Source of the DNA: Apostichopus japonicus
Lineage: Eukaryota; Echinodermata; Holothuroidea; Aspidochirotida; Stichopodidae
Assembly (NCBI RefSeq): GCF_037975245.1
Contig: NC_092569.1
Coordinates: 29,162,168 to 29,226,167 of the forward strand
Direction: 5' to 3'
Length of the DNA stretch: 64,000 nucleotides
In this document: one piece after another, positions 45,250 through 59,800 of the stretch
Layout of the letters: every line of letters starts with the position of its first letter
How positions within the stretch are numbered: the first letter of the stretch is position 1
The notes under the pieces: generated by a model
The model's input: only the letters and a program-made list of their open reading frames with translations
The model's database searches: none
What the model was told of the DNA's origin: nothing
Program-made: the position numbers and the translations under genes

Positions 45250-46550
45250 ATTTAATAGTCTAAGTAATCAAATTATGGACCAGATGACCAGAGAGGGGGA
45301 GTGGAATGGGGTGACTAACCGTTCGGCTATTCAGGGATGGTTCTAGAGTAATGGGGGAGGCCATTAGCCGCCAAATCAAAACCGATATTCAGCAATAGTA
45401 ATACAATAGTTGTGCCATTTTTCTACCTACGAGTGTTGTTATTGATAAGAGAGTAAACTAATTAGTTTCATTTACATTAACGGATGACTTGTCTTGTTAT
45501 TTCATATATAGTATCCAAGAAATAGGAATAATTTTAGGGCTTGTAATGTTTCTGTATGTATTGTGATTCACGAGATATTTAGTTTTAAAATATGCTTAAG
45601 CTCTATATTTGTCATTTAAGGCTAAATGACTGATGACGTCAGCTCGTCAGTGCATATAGCCCTAAATCTTAATGTTTTAACAATTGTATTAACTCAAGTA
45701 AAATTTTGTTCTTAATATCTTCATATACAAACAGCAGAGCACCATTGGTCAACATTCAACACTATTTATCATTGTTAAACTTTTAGAGTATTGAAGAAAT
45801 ATATTTCAGGCGGTAAGTCTTGTTTTCCTATTAAGTTTTTGTTTTCTCTCTGACGGACGAACTGAACAGGGTGTTATACTAAGTATCCCAGCCGCTTTAA
45901 TTGATAGGCCTCGGATGTATGAAAGGTTACTGGTTTTCTTAAATATTAAAAGTCTGTGGTAAAGAAACACAACCTGGGGTGATAACAGAGTTGTTTAGCG
46001 GTCTAAATGCCACAATTAATTATGTTGTGTCTACATTCATCCTTAAAGTTCTTTTCTGATGTTCACGTTCTTTGAATATTATGTCTCGTCATGATAATGA
46101 TCTCGTAACTGACTGTAAAACTGATAGTTGGGAATTTATAATCAATGGGCCTTATATGATTTACGGAAAAGTTTTATTCAGAACTTGGGATTAATCTCGA
46201 AACTTTGTCATGGGAGAGGACGCGAGGAGGGCGGGGGGGGGGGGGCGGGGTGGTATGGGCAGTGTCGTAACTAGGTCAGTGCAGCTGGTGTGGACTCATT
46301 TTGCCAGGGCCATATGGTGAGTATGACCGATAACCGCCTGAAGATAAGTGCTTACAATAAGAATATTTATTAGTTTTCTTAACAAAATGTTCAGTTCTTA
46401 AAGTTCTCTCATGATACTCCATCGAACTGAGAATTCAAACAAAACCATGTCCTCCACAGAGAAAGCCTCAGTATGCTATATCTAGGCGTCTGCGGTGCCG
46501 AAAATGTACACAATGTCTCAGCCAAATCAAAACCATGATTGGGCTTAGTT
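45250..46550. other. Intergenic stretch, no feature recognised
   Basis: AT-rich with a G-run at 46230. No coding or RNA gene seen. Confidence 0.4.
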
Positions 46551-46559
46551 GAATAAAGA

Positions 46560-49500
46560 CTCTCTTCTGGGGGCCCATTTCTATTGCTGCACCAGGGCTA
46601 GATCGCGCCCTGCGGTACCACTGGTGGGACTGTGGCAGGAAGTGGGGAAAGGGGAGGGGGAATTTATATTGTTCCATCAGGCTAGATCACGCCCTGCAGC
46701 ACCACTGGTGAGCCTGTGGCAAGTGTGGGAGAAGGGGAGGGGTAATTTCCATTGCTGCATCAGGCTAGATCACGCCCTGCAGCACCATTGGTGGGACTGT
46801 GGCGGGGAGTGGGGGAAGGGGAGGGGGATTTCTATTGCTGCATCAGGCAAGATCGTGCCCTGCAGTACCACTGGTGGGACTGTGGTAGGGAGTAGGGAAG
46901 GCGAGGGGGATTTCTATTGTTGCATCCGGCTAGATCACGCCCTGCAGCACCACTGGTGAGCCTGTGGCAAGTGTGGGGGAAGGGAAGGGGTAATTTCTAT
47001 TGCTGCATCAGGCTAGATCACGCCCTGCAGCACCACTGGTGGGACTGTGGCAGGGAGTGGGGAAGGGGAGGAAGGTTTCTATTACTGCACCAGGACTAGA
47101 TCGTGCCCTGCAGCACCACTGGTGAGCCTGTGGCAGGGAGTGAGGAAGGGAAGGGGGATATTCTATTGCTGCATCAGGCTAGATCGTGCCCTGCGGTACC
47201 ACTGGTGGGACTGTGGCAGGGAGTGGGGAAGGGGAGGGGGATTTCTATTGCTGCACCAGGACTAGATCACGCCCTGCAGCACCACTGGTGAACCTGTGGC
47301 AGGGAGTGAGGAAGGGGAGGGGGAATTTCTATTGCTGCACCAGGACTAGATCACGCCCTGCATCACCACTTGTGAGCCTGTGGCAGGGAGTGGGAAAGGG
47401 GAGGGGGAATTTCTATTGATGCATCAGGCTAGATCGTTCCCTGCAGCACCACTGGTGGGACTGTGGCAGGGAATGGGGGAAAGGGAGGGGGAATTTCTAT
47501 TGCTGCATCAGGCTAGATCGCGCCATGCGGTACCACTGGTGGGACTGTGGCAGGGAGTGGGGGAAAGGGAGGGGGAATTTCTATTGCTGCATCAGGCTAG
47601 ATCGCGCCATGCGGTACCACTGGTGGGACTGTGGCAGAGAGTGGGGGAAAGGGAGGGGGAATTTCTATTGCTGCATCAGGCTAGATCGTGCCCTGCAGCA
47701 CCACTAGTGGGACTGTGGGAGGGAATGGGGGAAGGGGAGGGGGAATTTCTATTGCTGCACCGGGCTAGATCGCGCCCTGAAGCACCACTGGTGGGACTTT
47801 AGCATGGAATCGGGAAAGGGGAGGGGAAAATTCTATTGCTGCATCAGGCTAGATCGAGCCCTGCGGTACCACTGGTGGGACTGTGGCAGGGGGGATTGGA
47901 AGGGGAATTTATATTGCTGCATCAGGCAAAATCGTGCCCTGCGGTACCACTGGTGGGACTCTGGCAGGGAGTGGGGGAAAGGGAGGGGGAATTTCTATTG
48001 CTGCATCAGGCTAGATCGCGCCATGCGGTACCACTGGTGGGACTGTGGCAGGGAGTGGGGGAAGGGAAGGGGTATTTCTATTGCTGCATCAGGCTAAATC
48101 GTGCCCTGCGGTACCACTGGTGGGACTGTGGCAGGGAGTGGGGGAAAGGGAGGGGGTATTTCTATTGCTGCATCAGGCTAGATCGCGCCATGCGGTACCA
48201 CTGGTGGGACTGTGGCAGGGAGTGGGGGAAAGGATTGGGGAATTTCTATTGCTGCATCAGGCTAGATCGCGCCATGCGGTACCACTGGTGGGACTGTGGC
48301 AGAGAGTGGGGGAAAGGGATGGGGAATTTCTATTGCTGCATCAGGCTAGATCGCGCCATACGGTACCACTGGTGGGACTGTGGCAGGGAGTGGGGGAAAG
48401 GATTGGGGAATTTCTATTGCTGCATCAGGCTAGATCGTGCCCTGCGGTACCACTGGTGGGACTGTGGCAGGGAGTGGGGAAGGGGAGGGGGATTTCTATT
48501 GCTGCACCAGGACTAGATCACGCCCTGCAGCACCACTGGTGAACCTGTGGCAGGGAGTGAGGAAGGGGAGGGGGAATTTCTATTGCTGCACCAGGACTAG
48601 ATCACGCCCTGCATCACCACTTGTGAGCCTGTGGCAGGGAGTGGGAAAGGGGAGGGGGAATTTCTATTGATGCATCAGGCTAGATCGTTCCCTGCAGCAC
48701 CACTGGTGGGACTGTGGCAGGGAATGGGGGAAAGGGAGGGGGAATTTCTATTGCTGCATCAGGCTAGATCGCGCCATGCGGTACCACTGGTGGGACTGTG
48801 GCAGGGAGTGGGGGAAAGGGAGGGGGAATTTCTATTGCTGCATCATGCTAGATCGCGCCATGCGGTACCACTGGTGGGACTGTGGCAGGGAGTGGGGGAA
48901 AGGATTGGGGAATTTCTATTGCTGCATCAGGCTAGATCGCGCCATGCGGTACCACTGGTGGGACTGTGGCAGGGAGTGGGGGAAAGGATTGGGGAATTTC
49001 TATTGCTGCATCAGGCTAGATCGTGCCCTGCGGTACCACTGGTGGGACTGTGGCAGGGAGTGGGGAAGGGGAGGGGGATTTCTATTGCTGCACCAGGACT
49101 AGATCACGCCCTGCAGCACCACTGGTGAACCTGTGGCAGGGAGTGAGGAAGGGGAGGGGGAATTTCTATTGCTGCACCAGGACTAGATCACGCCCTGCAT
49201 CACCACTTGTGAGCCTGTGGCAGGGAGTGGGAAAGGGGAGGGGGAATTTCTATTGATGCATCAGGCTAGATCGTTCCCTGCAGCACCACTGGTGGGACTG
49301 TGGCAGGGAATGGGGGAAAGGGAGGGGGAATTTCTATTGCTGCATCAGGCTAGATCGCGCCATGCGGTACCACTGGTGGGACTGTGGCAGGGAGTGGGGG
49401 AAAGGGAGGGGGAATTTCTATTGCTGCATCAGGCTAGATCGCGCCATGCGGTACCACTGGTGGGACTGTGGCAGAGAGTGGGGGAAAGGGAGGGGGAATT

Positions 49501-50715
49501 TCTATTGCTGCATCAGGCTAGATCGTGCCCTGCAGCACCACTAGTGGGACTGTGGGAGGGAATGGGGGAAGGGGAGGGGGAATTTCTATTTCTGCACCGG
49601 GCTAGATCGCGCCCTGAAGCACCACTGGTGGGACTTTAGCATGGAATCGGGAAAGGGGAGGGGAAAATTCTATTGCTGCATCAGGCTAGATCGTGCCCTG
49701 CGGTACCAATGGTGGGACTGTGGCAGGGGGGATGGGAAGGGGAATTTATATTGCTGCATCAGGCAAAATCGTGCCCTGCGGTACCACTGGTGGGACTGTG
49801 GCAGGGAGTGGGGGAAAGGGAGGGGGAATTTCTATTGCTGCATCAGGCTAGATCGCGCCATGCGGTACCACTGGTGGGACTGTGGCAGGGAGTGGGGAAG
49901 GGAAGGGGTATTTCTATTGCTGCATCAGGCTAAATCGTGCCCTGCGGTACCACTGGTGGGACTGTGGCAGGGAGTGGGGGAAAGGGAGGGGGAATTTCTA
50001 TTGCTGCATCAGGCTAGATCGCGCCATGCGGTACCACTGGTGGGACTGTGGCAATGAGTGGGGGAAAGGATTGGGGAATTTCTATTGCTGCATCAGGCTA
50101 GATCGCGCCATGCGGTACCACTGGTGGGACTGTGGCAGGGAGTGGGGGAAAGGGAGGGGGAATTTCTATTGCTGCATCAGGCTAGATCGCGCCATACGGT
50201 ACCACTGGTGGGACTGTGGCAGGGAGTGGGGGAAAGGATTGGGGAATTTCTATTGCTGCATCAGGCTAGATCGCGCCATGCGGTACCACTGGTGGGACTG
50301 TGGCAGGGAGTGGGGGAAAGGGAGGGGGAATTTCTATTGCTGCATCAGACTAGATCGTGCCCTGCAGCACCACTAGTGGGACTGTGGCAGGGAATGGGGG
50401 AAGGGGATGGGGAATTTCTATTGCTGCACCGGGGCTAGATCGCGCCCTGAAGCACCACTGGTGGGACTGTAGCATGGAATCGGGAAAGGGGAGGGGGAAA
50501 TTCTATGCTGCATCAGGCTAGATCGTGCCCTGCGGTACCACTGGTGGGACTGTGGCGGGGGGGAGGGGAGGGGAATTTATATTGCTGCATCAGGCTAGAT
50601 CGCGCCATGCGGTACCACTGGTGGGACTGTGGCAGGGAGGGGGAATTTCTATTGCTGCACCAGGGCTAGATCGTGCCCGACGGTACCACTGGTGGGACTG
50701 TGGCAAGGAGTGGAG
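46560..50715. repeat. 84-bp G-rich minisatellite, about 50 units with higher-order structure
   Basis: The unit includes TTTCTATTGCTGCATCAGGC, TAGATCG(C/T)GCC, a GGTACCACTGGTGGGACTGT block and GGGAGTGGGGGAAAGGGAGG. Units are 83-85 bp, so several frames stay open with a 28-residue repeat (WWDCGREWGKG, LLLHQARS, etc.). A ~234-bp block recurs unchanged at 47186, 48437 and 49023, and 47380-47802 recurs at 49217-49639. Not a gene: unit-length slips, three interchangeable frames and no splice or start context. Confidence 0.92.
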
Positions 50716-51299
50716 GGGGATTGCACATCACCTGTTTATTTCTGGCTATGGTTCTGGGCGAGTGGGCATACTAGAGAGTGGTATTGAGAAACCTCTTTTC
50801 TAAGGACAAGCAATTATCAGAGATTTTCCTGGCACCAGTTCATTGACTCAAGTCATTTTGTTATTTCTATATACCTGAAAGTTTAGTTAATTGAGCATTG
50901 CTTTTTACAACACTGGCGTGATGACCGTTTTTGCCCAAGGGTCTAGGTCATGGGTCAGTCTGCCCCTGATGATGACTTCCTGAAAATGGACGGAACAAGT
51001 AACCAAAGAACATGCACAGAAGTAGTATTGATAATTATCATGCTACATTTATTCAATGAATCTTGCACTAAGTAACACATAGATAAATACACACATACAC
51101 AATGAAGATTATAATATCTTAAATGAAACATGCTGCACAGTGTAATGAACTTCTTTAAAGCCCGGGCTGTGTAGAGACAGCAGTATGATGGACTCTGTAT
51201 AATATAGATACACAATGCTGCAAATATGACCTTTAAACCAACATGAAACAATACCGCAAATTCTCATTCTAAACAAACAAATATATTATCACTAGTCTT

Positions 51300-52255
51300 A
51301 TATCCTTTACATAACCCAACCGATGTAATAATTTTAACAACTTCACATAATCATCAACTGAGGTAATCATGAACTGGTTACCTATCTTACATAATCACCA
51401 TCATCATATACATGTAATCATAAACTACTTTCCTATCCCACATAATCATACATTCCTACTCCATGTCATAATAAACTACTTACATATCATACATAATCAT
51501 ACATTCCCAATCCATGTTATCATAAACTACTAACCTATCTTACATAATGATACATTCCTAATCCATGTCATAATAAGCTACTAACCTATCTTACAAAATC
51601 ATACATTGCTAATCCATGTAATCATAAACTACTTACCTACCTTACATAATCATACATTCCTAATCCATGTAATGATAAATTACTTACCTATCTTACATAA
51701 TCATACATTCCTAATCCATGTAATCATAAACTACTTACCTATCTTACATAATGATACATTCCCAATCCATGTCATAATAAACTACTAACCTATCTTACAA
51801 AATCATACATTGCTAATCCATGTAATCATAAACTACTTAACTACCTTACATAATCATACATTCCTAATCCATGTAATCATAAATTACTTACCTATCTTAC
51901 ATAATCATACATTCCTAATCCATGTCATAATAAACTACTTACCTATCTTACAAAATCAAACATTGCTAATCCATGTAATCATAAACTACTTACCTACCTT
52001 ACATAATCATACATTGCTAATCAATGTAATCATAAATTACTTACCTATCTTACATAATCATACATTCCTTATCCATGTTATCATAAACTACTAACCTATC
52101 TTACAAAATCATACATTGCTAATCCATGTAATCATAAACTACTTACCTACCTTACATAATCATACATTCCTAATCCATGTAATCATAAATTACTTACCTA
52201 TCTTACATAACTATACATTTTTAATCCATGTTATCATAAACTACTAACCTATCTT
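51300..52255. repeat. 51-bp minisatellite, about 18 units
   Basis: Unit CTTACATAATCATACATTCC + TAATCCATGTAATCATAAAC + TACTTACCTAT (51 bp; 17-residue open frame). A 204-bp (4-unit) higher-order period is visible: variants with AAAATCATACATTGCTAATC recur at that step. The left part is more degenerate. Confidence 0.88.
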
Positions 52256-52273
52256 ATACATACTGATATTTTA

Positions 52274-52935
52274 AGTGATATTTCTGCTGCTGGAGACTTT
52301 AATATTGATCTTTGTAAACCAGCCGCGAACTATTTCCTTAGTATCCTCACTGCCTGTGGCTTTCACCCAACTATTAACAAGCCCACCAGAGTCACTCCTA
52401 ACAGTTCTTCTCTTATTGATAATATACTTACAACTTAAATAATACCAATGCTGGTGCTAAGGTGAATCATGTTGGTGTTTTCACAACTGATATCAGTGAT
52501 CATTTTCCTATTTTTTTACACTCTATTTTGAAGTCAAGTTCTATTCCTGGTTATGCTCCAATTTACTCTCGCAATAATTCTAAACATAATATCCGACATT
52601 TTGCCTCCTGTATATCTAGCACTGATTGGAGTGAAGTTTTTCTTGCAAATAGCACAAACAGTGCATTTAATACCTTCAATAATAGTTTTAGCCAGGCTTA
52701 TTCAGACTGCATCCCACTGTATAGAGTACGGCAAAAGCTAAAGAATAATCAACCTTGGGTTACAAGTGGACTCCTTGTCTCAATTAAACGTAAGAATAAA
52801 CTGTACAAGACTTACTTAAAGTCACCAAATCAAGTTAACAAAGAGTCCTTCACCAAATATCGAAATATGCTCAATCACAGTATGCGCATAGCAAAGAGAA
52901 AACATTATACATGTATGCATATTCAACAGCTCTAA
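52274..52935 (+). pseudogene. LINE endonuclease-domain fragment (CR1/L2-like), frameshifted
   Basis: Frame 1: SDISAAGDFNIDLCKPAANY, then FHPTINKPTRVTPNSSSLID and NILTT. After a one-base shift near 52437: NNTNAGAKVNHVGVFTTDIS, DHFPIF, later QPWVTSGLLVSIKRKNKLYK. GDFN.D and SDH.P are conserved active-site motifs of the exonuclease/endonuclease/phosphatase fold of non-LTR elements. Both ends are truncated. Confidence 0.82.
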
Positions 52936-52991
52936 ACATAAACACTATTTTAAACAATGGTGAAAGTTTTTCAATTACCCTAACAACTTCA

Positions 52992-53160
<169 letters not shown>

Positions 53161-53580
53161 GACGACGTATCTGAACTTATACCTGTTTACACAATAGTAT
53201 ATAATATCATTGTTTCATAACTGATAAAAATACATAAGAATATGTGTCTGTACTTGTTTTCATTTCTAAAAACGAAGAAATTGCAAGTCCTCAGATGAAA
53301 AGAATCAACAGGTCCTCAGAAAAATTTCATTTCTAAGGGCTATTGTGAAGGTTATGGTACGTGAAGAGTGGAAGAAACAACGGGGTCCTCAGTCTGAATG
53401 TAAAACACACCTGGTGTGTCTGTGTCTGTTTAGAGTAGTTTTGAGGAGCTGGGGGGGGGGGGTTGAATTTGGGTTATCTGTGACATTTCTGTTTGCTGAT
53501 ATGGATGATATATTTGCTGAATTCCAGTGTGTTTGTTAGTTTTGATCCTCTTATCAAGTACTTATTGGAAATAACCGTAT

Positions 53581-53849
53581 CTAGACGGGTCTTATCTTCA
53601 TTTCTGTGTATTTGATGTTATATTGACCTTCAGGTAGATCAAGCCAGAATATGCTTGATAGAGCATCATTTGCTGCCATGTAGTCACCATTGAGGTTAGA
53701 TGTTGCACAGACGTTGTACCACCAGGCACCATGGTTACTATCAGCACAGTGAATACTGTATGATTCATCATTGTCCCTGTCAAAGGTACTGAAGGCATAG
53801 TTAAGATGAAAACTCAAACCAAAATCACCAGGGGAACCTCCATTGCTGT
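53581..53849 (-). CDS. FReD copy 2 exon: C-terminal FReD and stop
   Basis: 269 nt; acceptor TTCACAG. It encodes (D)SNGGSPGDFGLSFHLNYAFS, TFDRDNDES, HCADSNHGAWWYNVCATSNL, and ends KYTEMKIRPV stop. About 16 % nucleotide and 35 % amino-acid difference from copy 1, against ~2.4 % in the 3' flank. Confidence 0.92.
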
Positions 53850-56800
53850 CTGTGAATTAAACAAGTAAAGATATTCCCTTAAACTACAATCCATCACAAT
53901 TAAGGGACCTATCACAATATAGACACATTAAACAATTAGTAAATATGATTGGATATATGTTGAATCTGGGCAGTTCCGTAAACTCGGACGTACATTTTGG
54001 ATAGTTTATTGGTTCATATCTCAATGAGTATTTATATGAGATAACTTTTAATTTGGACATTGTGTGTCATCTGCCTTCCAATATTATTCTGTGGGGTTTT
54101 CATTTTTTACCTCCTTATAAGCCGCACAAAATTGTAAAAAAAAACACCCTGTGACGGACGTACTTAGAAAAAGTGATTTTTTTTTCAGATCATAAACCTT
54201 ATTGTAGATCGCTGTGATTTGGAATGTCAAACAATTAAAAGCTTACATGCATCATCTTTATAAGACCTTAAACTAGAATAAGCAGTAAAATCAAATTTAA
54301 ATTTGATCACCTTCATGCGATATTTTTGCAAATTTCTTATGTGACGGACGTACATTTTTTTGTGACGGACATACATCTGCAAATTGTACGTCCGTCACAA
54401 CACAATTGAGTTCCAATAAAGCAAATTTTAATTTGCATATTGTAACTTAACTCCCTCTGTTTCACAACTATTATTCTTACAACCTTGCAGCATGTTCTGT
54501 AACTACGGAGGACAATTTATCTCAATACTATACAGTACATATATATAGTAGTCAACATAAACCTGACACCTACAGAGACTATAAACAAAAAACATACTCG
54601 AGCCCTAAAATTTGGGGTAATATATAGTTGAAAGAAGCTCCCTTTTACAACAAAAAACATTTGAACCACGAACCAAAAATTTTTGGTGAATCCCTGCCAA
54701 CTAAACTCCATGTTAAAAAAGGTTTACATGATGAACTTAATAACAACCAAGTCAATGCCACATTCATTCAAATTGGCACCACCGAGTTGGCAACAACAGT
54801 TCCAAAATATACCAAATATGAAATTCATATAATTTGATTCATCCACATTTTACCACTTAGCTGAGCGGTACTACAAGATTTTGACCCATGCTGACCTTAA
54901 TGACCTTTGATCTTTTACAGTATTAGTAGGTTTTGTACTCACCAAGGGCAACTTACATACAATGTGTGAGACGCATCCAAGTTAACACTATGTGAGCCTG
55001 GGTAAAAAGTCTTCAGTACTGATCAATGTTGACCTCAATGACTTTTTACCTCTTTACAATCAATAAGGGTTACTCATTTTGGGAAATCTACATTCCACTT
55101 CTAAGTCTGTAAGTGCAAAGTTTACACTACTAAGTTAACCGGGAGCTATTGACCTCAAATTACCTTTGACCTCTCTGTGACAATCTATATCACATATCAC
55201 TACACAGCAGGATATTAATGCTTAATATCTGTGACAGTCTGCACATATAACTACATGTGCAGCAGGACATGTATGCTTAAACCCTGTGACAGTCTACATC
55301 ACATGTCACTACACAGCAGGATATTAATGCCTTATCTCTGTGACAGATATAGTCTGCATTACATACAGTATCACCGTATATCAGGACATGTTTGCTTAAT
55401 CTCTGTGACAGCTTATCAAGTTTTGCTCGTTTTGTGTGATACATTAGCATGTCACTGTACGAACATGGTTTTTATGTCTTTTCATTGCTGCACTGACTGT
55501 CATTTTGCTCGGTTCATGAACTGCATGTGTGTTCATGAACTGCATGTATTAGCATTTTCACTGTCAGTAGGCCTAATTATTCTTGATTTATCTTAACAGA
55601 TCACACATGTGGGCCCAAATGAAAAAAACATGGGCCCCTCAAATTCGGGCCCATAGAATGTATCCTAAAATGCATTTGAGGTGGAATCAAAATTTGGGAA
55701 TACCTGGCCCCAAAAAAGGGCTAGGAATTTTAGATTGCCCCAAAATTTAGGCCTTCATGTACCAGCCAGCAATGAACTAACAATTCTAAACCAAATTTGG
55801 CTACAATCCAACTTAATGTTGTGGAGTTAATGCAATGTAAAGATTTTTAGGTTTGGCTCTCTAACCTCATTAATATTCATAAGTTCAGCGTCAAACCCAA
55901 TAGGGGACACCTCATTACAACACACCTTCTCATTACACACAAACACACACTCACACAAACTTGACTGCATAGGTTCCTTTGCTTCCAGCAAGGAACCGGA
56001 AAAATAAACGACATCCAAAGAAAAAAAAAACAGAACATGACATTTAATAGTACAGTGAAGTTGTATACAACAAACACAGAGAGAAACCTATAGTTTGGAC
56101 AAACCTGCAGCTTCATTATAAGTTCCCAGTTCAGACAGTCTGTAATTGTCACTTTCATCGTTGATCCGGAACAAGTCAAACTTTTTGTAGTATGGAGCTC
56201 CATGTTTGTTCACCATATCGATCCGCAGTTGATAGTCACCTTGATTGGTGAGGAAATACAACTTATCATTTCCCAACCAAAACTCATGGTCCAGCTCACC
56301 AAAGCCTTCTTTATAGCTCTGCCAGTTACGATAGAAGTCAACGGAACCATCAACACGACGTTGGAATACCTGTATATAATGTAAGAACGAAAAGAATAAT
56401 TCCAAATTATTTTCAATAACATTTCAATGAGAAAGTGCATTTAACTTCTTTGTAGAACGAACCTAAGGAAGGATGACCTGTGAATGAGCAGTAACATAAT
56501 CTTCCATATTAAATCCATTCTGAACTGCAATTCACCCTTCTGTTAAGTGGAATGTTAGAGCAAAGTGAATTTCACCATCTACTACCATAGTTGATTGTTC
56601 ACAGACCATGAATGAAAACTGTTCTAATGTCTGTGTGTGTAATAGATAATTAGACCAACGTTGGATACTGTTGCTTATGTCTGAACTTTGTCCCATTACA
56701 AATAATGGAATCTTACTTTCAAACTTCCATACTATTCGCTTTGGAGCAGAAACACCTGCAATGATTTTGGGCTCAGCTCTGGTTTGAAATGATTACTTCA

Positions 56801-59800
56801 ACAAACCAAAACTGGCCTCATTTGCGGAGAGAACGGGCCTAGTGTTGCGACAGACAGATTGCTTTTGTTATAAACTTTAAATCTATATCAAGAGAGCAAC
56901 ACATCTATTCTGAATCTACTCTGACAATCCCCAATTTATAGACAATGGAATCAAACACTGTAATGATCTCAAGTAGACTTCTGGAGGTTCAAAGTTAGTA
57001 AAGAAAAGTAAGATTAAAGAGATGACGTAAAGACCGAAGGGAAGAATATCCATGACAGGTATTGCAACAATCTCCATGGTTACACAATTACATTAGAAAT
57101 TACTGGAAGTCTATTGTGTCAGAACTTGTTTCTTATTCCAACGGATGTTTATTTGTTTCTAGCAAATTCACTGCCACTTCAAATGTAGACCTATAGGTAG
57201 GAACAGAACCCCTGACCCTTGCGTCACAAACTAATTCCGTACCAATCGACCAAAATGATTCTGCTGACCAGTGTGAATGCGTGATATTAAAGGATTTTAT
57301 AACTGTCAATGAGAATGTGTGTATTACTATTGTACAGAGCACACTTTTGGTGCTTATAATTTAACAATATGCACAGAATTGTGAGGCAAACTCAACCATA
57401 TTTACGACATATAGGATATCATACTAGAATTAAAGTCACTCCTCCTCCTTCAGTCATATTATACAATATATACAATATATCGTCTATACTATAGGATGTC
57501 ATACTAGACTTACCGTCCATCCTCCTCCGTCAGTCATATTATACATATACAATAAATCGTCTATACTATAGGATGTCATACTAGACTTACCGTCCATCCT
57601 CCTCCATCAGTCATGTTACAGAAGACATCAAATGAATCCCCATTCCAGTTAGTTGGTTTGATTGTGTAGATGCCATCGGTTGTATTACTAGCATTGAAAA
57701 CATCCAAGCAGTCTTTCATCTAATAATAACATAACAAGTTACTTAATAGCAAGCAAGCAATCCATGAAGTGACATCTTATCTTATTATGGAAAATATATG
57801 ACCTTTGACAGCAGTACACGATCATTCAGCTTTTTCTTCATACTTTTATTGGAGTATTAAAATAGCTAACAAAAATCCCACAGAACAATATGCTGAATGA
57901 GGAAGAAACATTAACGTCACATGGAAAGGAGGTTCCTCATCCTATAAACACTCCAATGGACAGACATTTTGTTTGGTGGTAATTCACACAATCTAGCTGG
58001 AAGCATTGATGCCTTGATTCTTTGTGTCGAATTCATTGCAAATCTCTGACGATTCTAAGCTATTACAAACAGAATGTTCTAATTGGCTCTACTGATAGTG
58101 TTGATGTTTCCAAGATTCATGGAATGTACTTTAAATGCTAATCACAACATCAAACCTTCTCTCCTACAAAGAGTGACATCGTAACCGAATAGTTTCATGG
58201 GTATCTTTACTATTGGATGAAAAAGGGGGGAAAATATCCCAATTTCAGTTTTTTTTCTATTCATTTACAGTATTCCAAGCTTATTTCTTTGCTGTTTCTC
58301 TGAGATCTCTCGTCTTCACTGGAAGTGATTATTTACAGCCAATATACAGTATTGTACAGCAAGGCATTATCATAATTGCTCATATCATCATCAAAATTTG
58401 AACCTTAAATCTTACTCCTCAAACACAATATTCTCTTACTTCAAAATTGTATGTAATTAAGTATATAATTCTCACCACGATAGAAGGATCATCACCAGTA
58501 GTGGTTTCCATTGGGGTGGTCTGCACTGATTCGATGGCTATCGTTAAAACAAGAAAACCAAAAAAATATCTTGTTTTGCCGACTCTTTACATCAGGTACG
58601 ATAATTGAGTTATATACAATCATGCTGTACTATCTAAGTGTGCTCAAATTCGAAGTACTTCAGACAGATCCTTTTAGAGATCAGTTCTGATAAATACATA
58701 CGTCTCATGGCTTGTCTACCGTGCCAGCGTATTGACAAATTCTACCAACAATTCCAAGTATTATGGTATAATACGGTAAACTTGGGATGGTTAGGGCATT
58801 AATTGTTCTCTGATAGGATAGCTTTGATGAAGCTCTCGCTGATTTTTCTATTCTTCAGCTTCAGATTTTCATGGATGGTTTGACCTTTCTCAGAAATAGA
58901 GAGACTTTATACTTGCAAAGGTCGGGAGAATCTAACTGCTCGAAACAAGGAAAAAGTTCCCTTACTTACGGCATGTGTTGAAGTAATTACCGTATAATTC
59001 CCCTGAACGGGTGCAATAACCCACGAAAGTGTCTGAAGATACAAAACTGATGTTTACTCGATCATTGGCAATTTTGGCGGTATCGGCTTTGTGGATTATA
59101 CTTGGGATTGAAAAAAGTGGTTACAGTTTGACTAAAGAGGACAGCGACTACAGTGTATATCACTGCAACTACATATGTATAACACAATACGCGACTTAAG
59201 GGAACACAGGGAGTCACCGTCACAAACAAAACAAGAGGGCAATCTACTGTCTTTGCGTGAAGCTAGGGTGGTATGGTGATTACAGTGAACCCATGCATAG
59301 CTCTGTATCTATAATATTATAGGTCTAACAATACAGGCTAACCATAAAGTTTTCACAGATCTCTACTCTATCAAATTATGGTAACTTTACCCATTTGAAA
59401 GTCATGTCTGTTTCAGTCCCAATAACTGAACATGTACACAGACTTAACGTTTCTCTGGCTGGCAGTGAGCATTTTGTGTCAGTTCACGACTCAAGCTGCA
59501 CAGTTTTAATAATTATTGTAACTAATCATTTTGTCATGGGACATATTTAAAGGAGCACAGTTTGTTAACATAACACAGTTGTTGTCTGTGCTCATTAGTC
59601 ATTCAGTGTGCAGGAGTGTGTTGTAAGACTATGGGTCATCACAACTATGGAAAATTAGGTCATGACAGTTGACGTCAGGCAGGGGGAGGTCAGTCAGGGC
59701 AATGTGGGGCCATCATTTGAGTTTTACAGCAAGAAACAAGCTTCCTCTACTTTCCAATGCTCTGATTTTGCTCTCTCTACTGTACATCCTTAAGATGTAA

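Noticed and set aside
46549-50803. Many overlapping open frames of 60-226 codons with WWDCGREWGKG-type repeats
   Set aside because: Products of an 84-bp tandem repeat read in all three frames; unit-length slips change the frame and there is no start or splice context.
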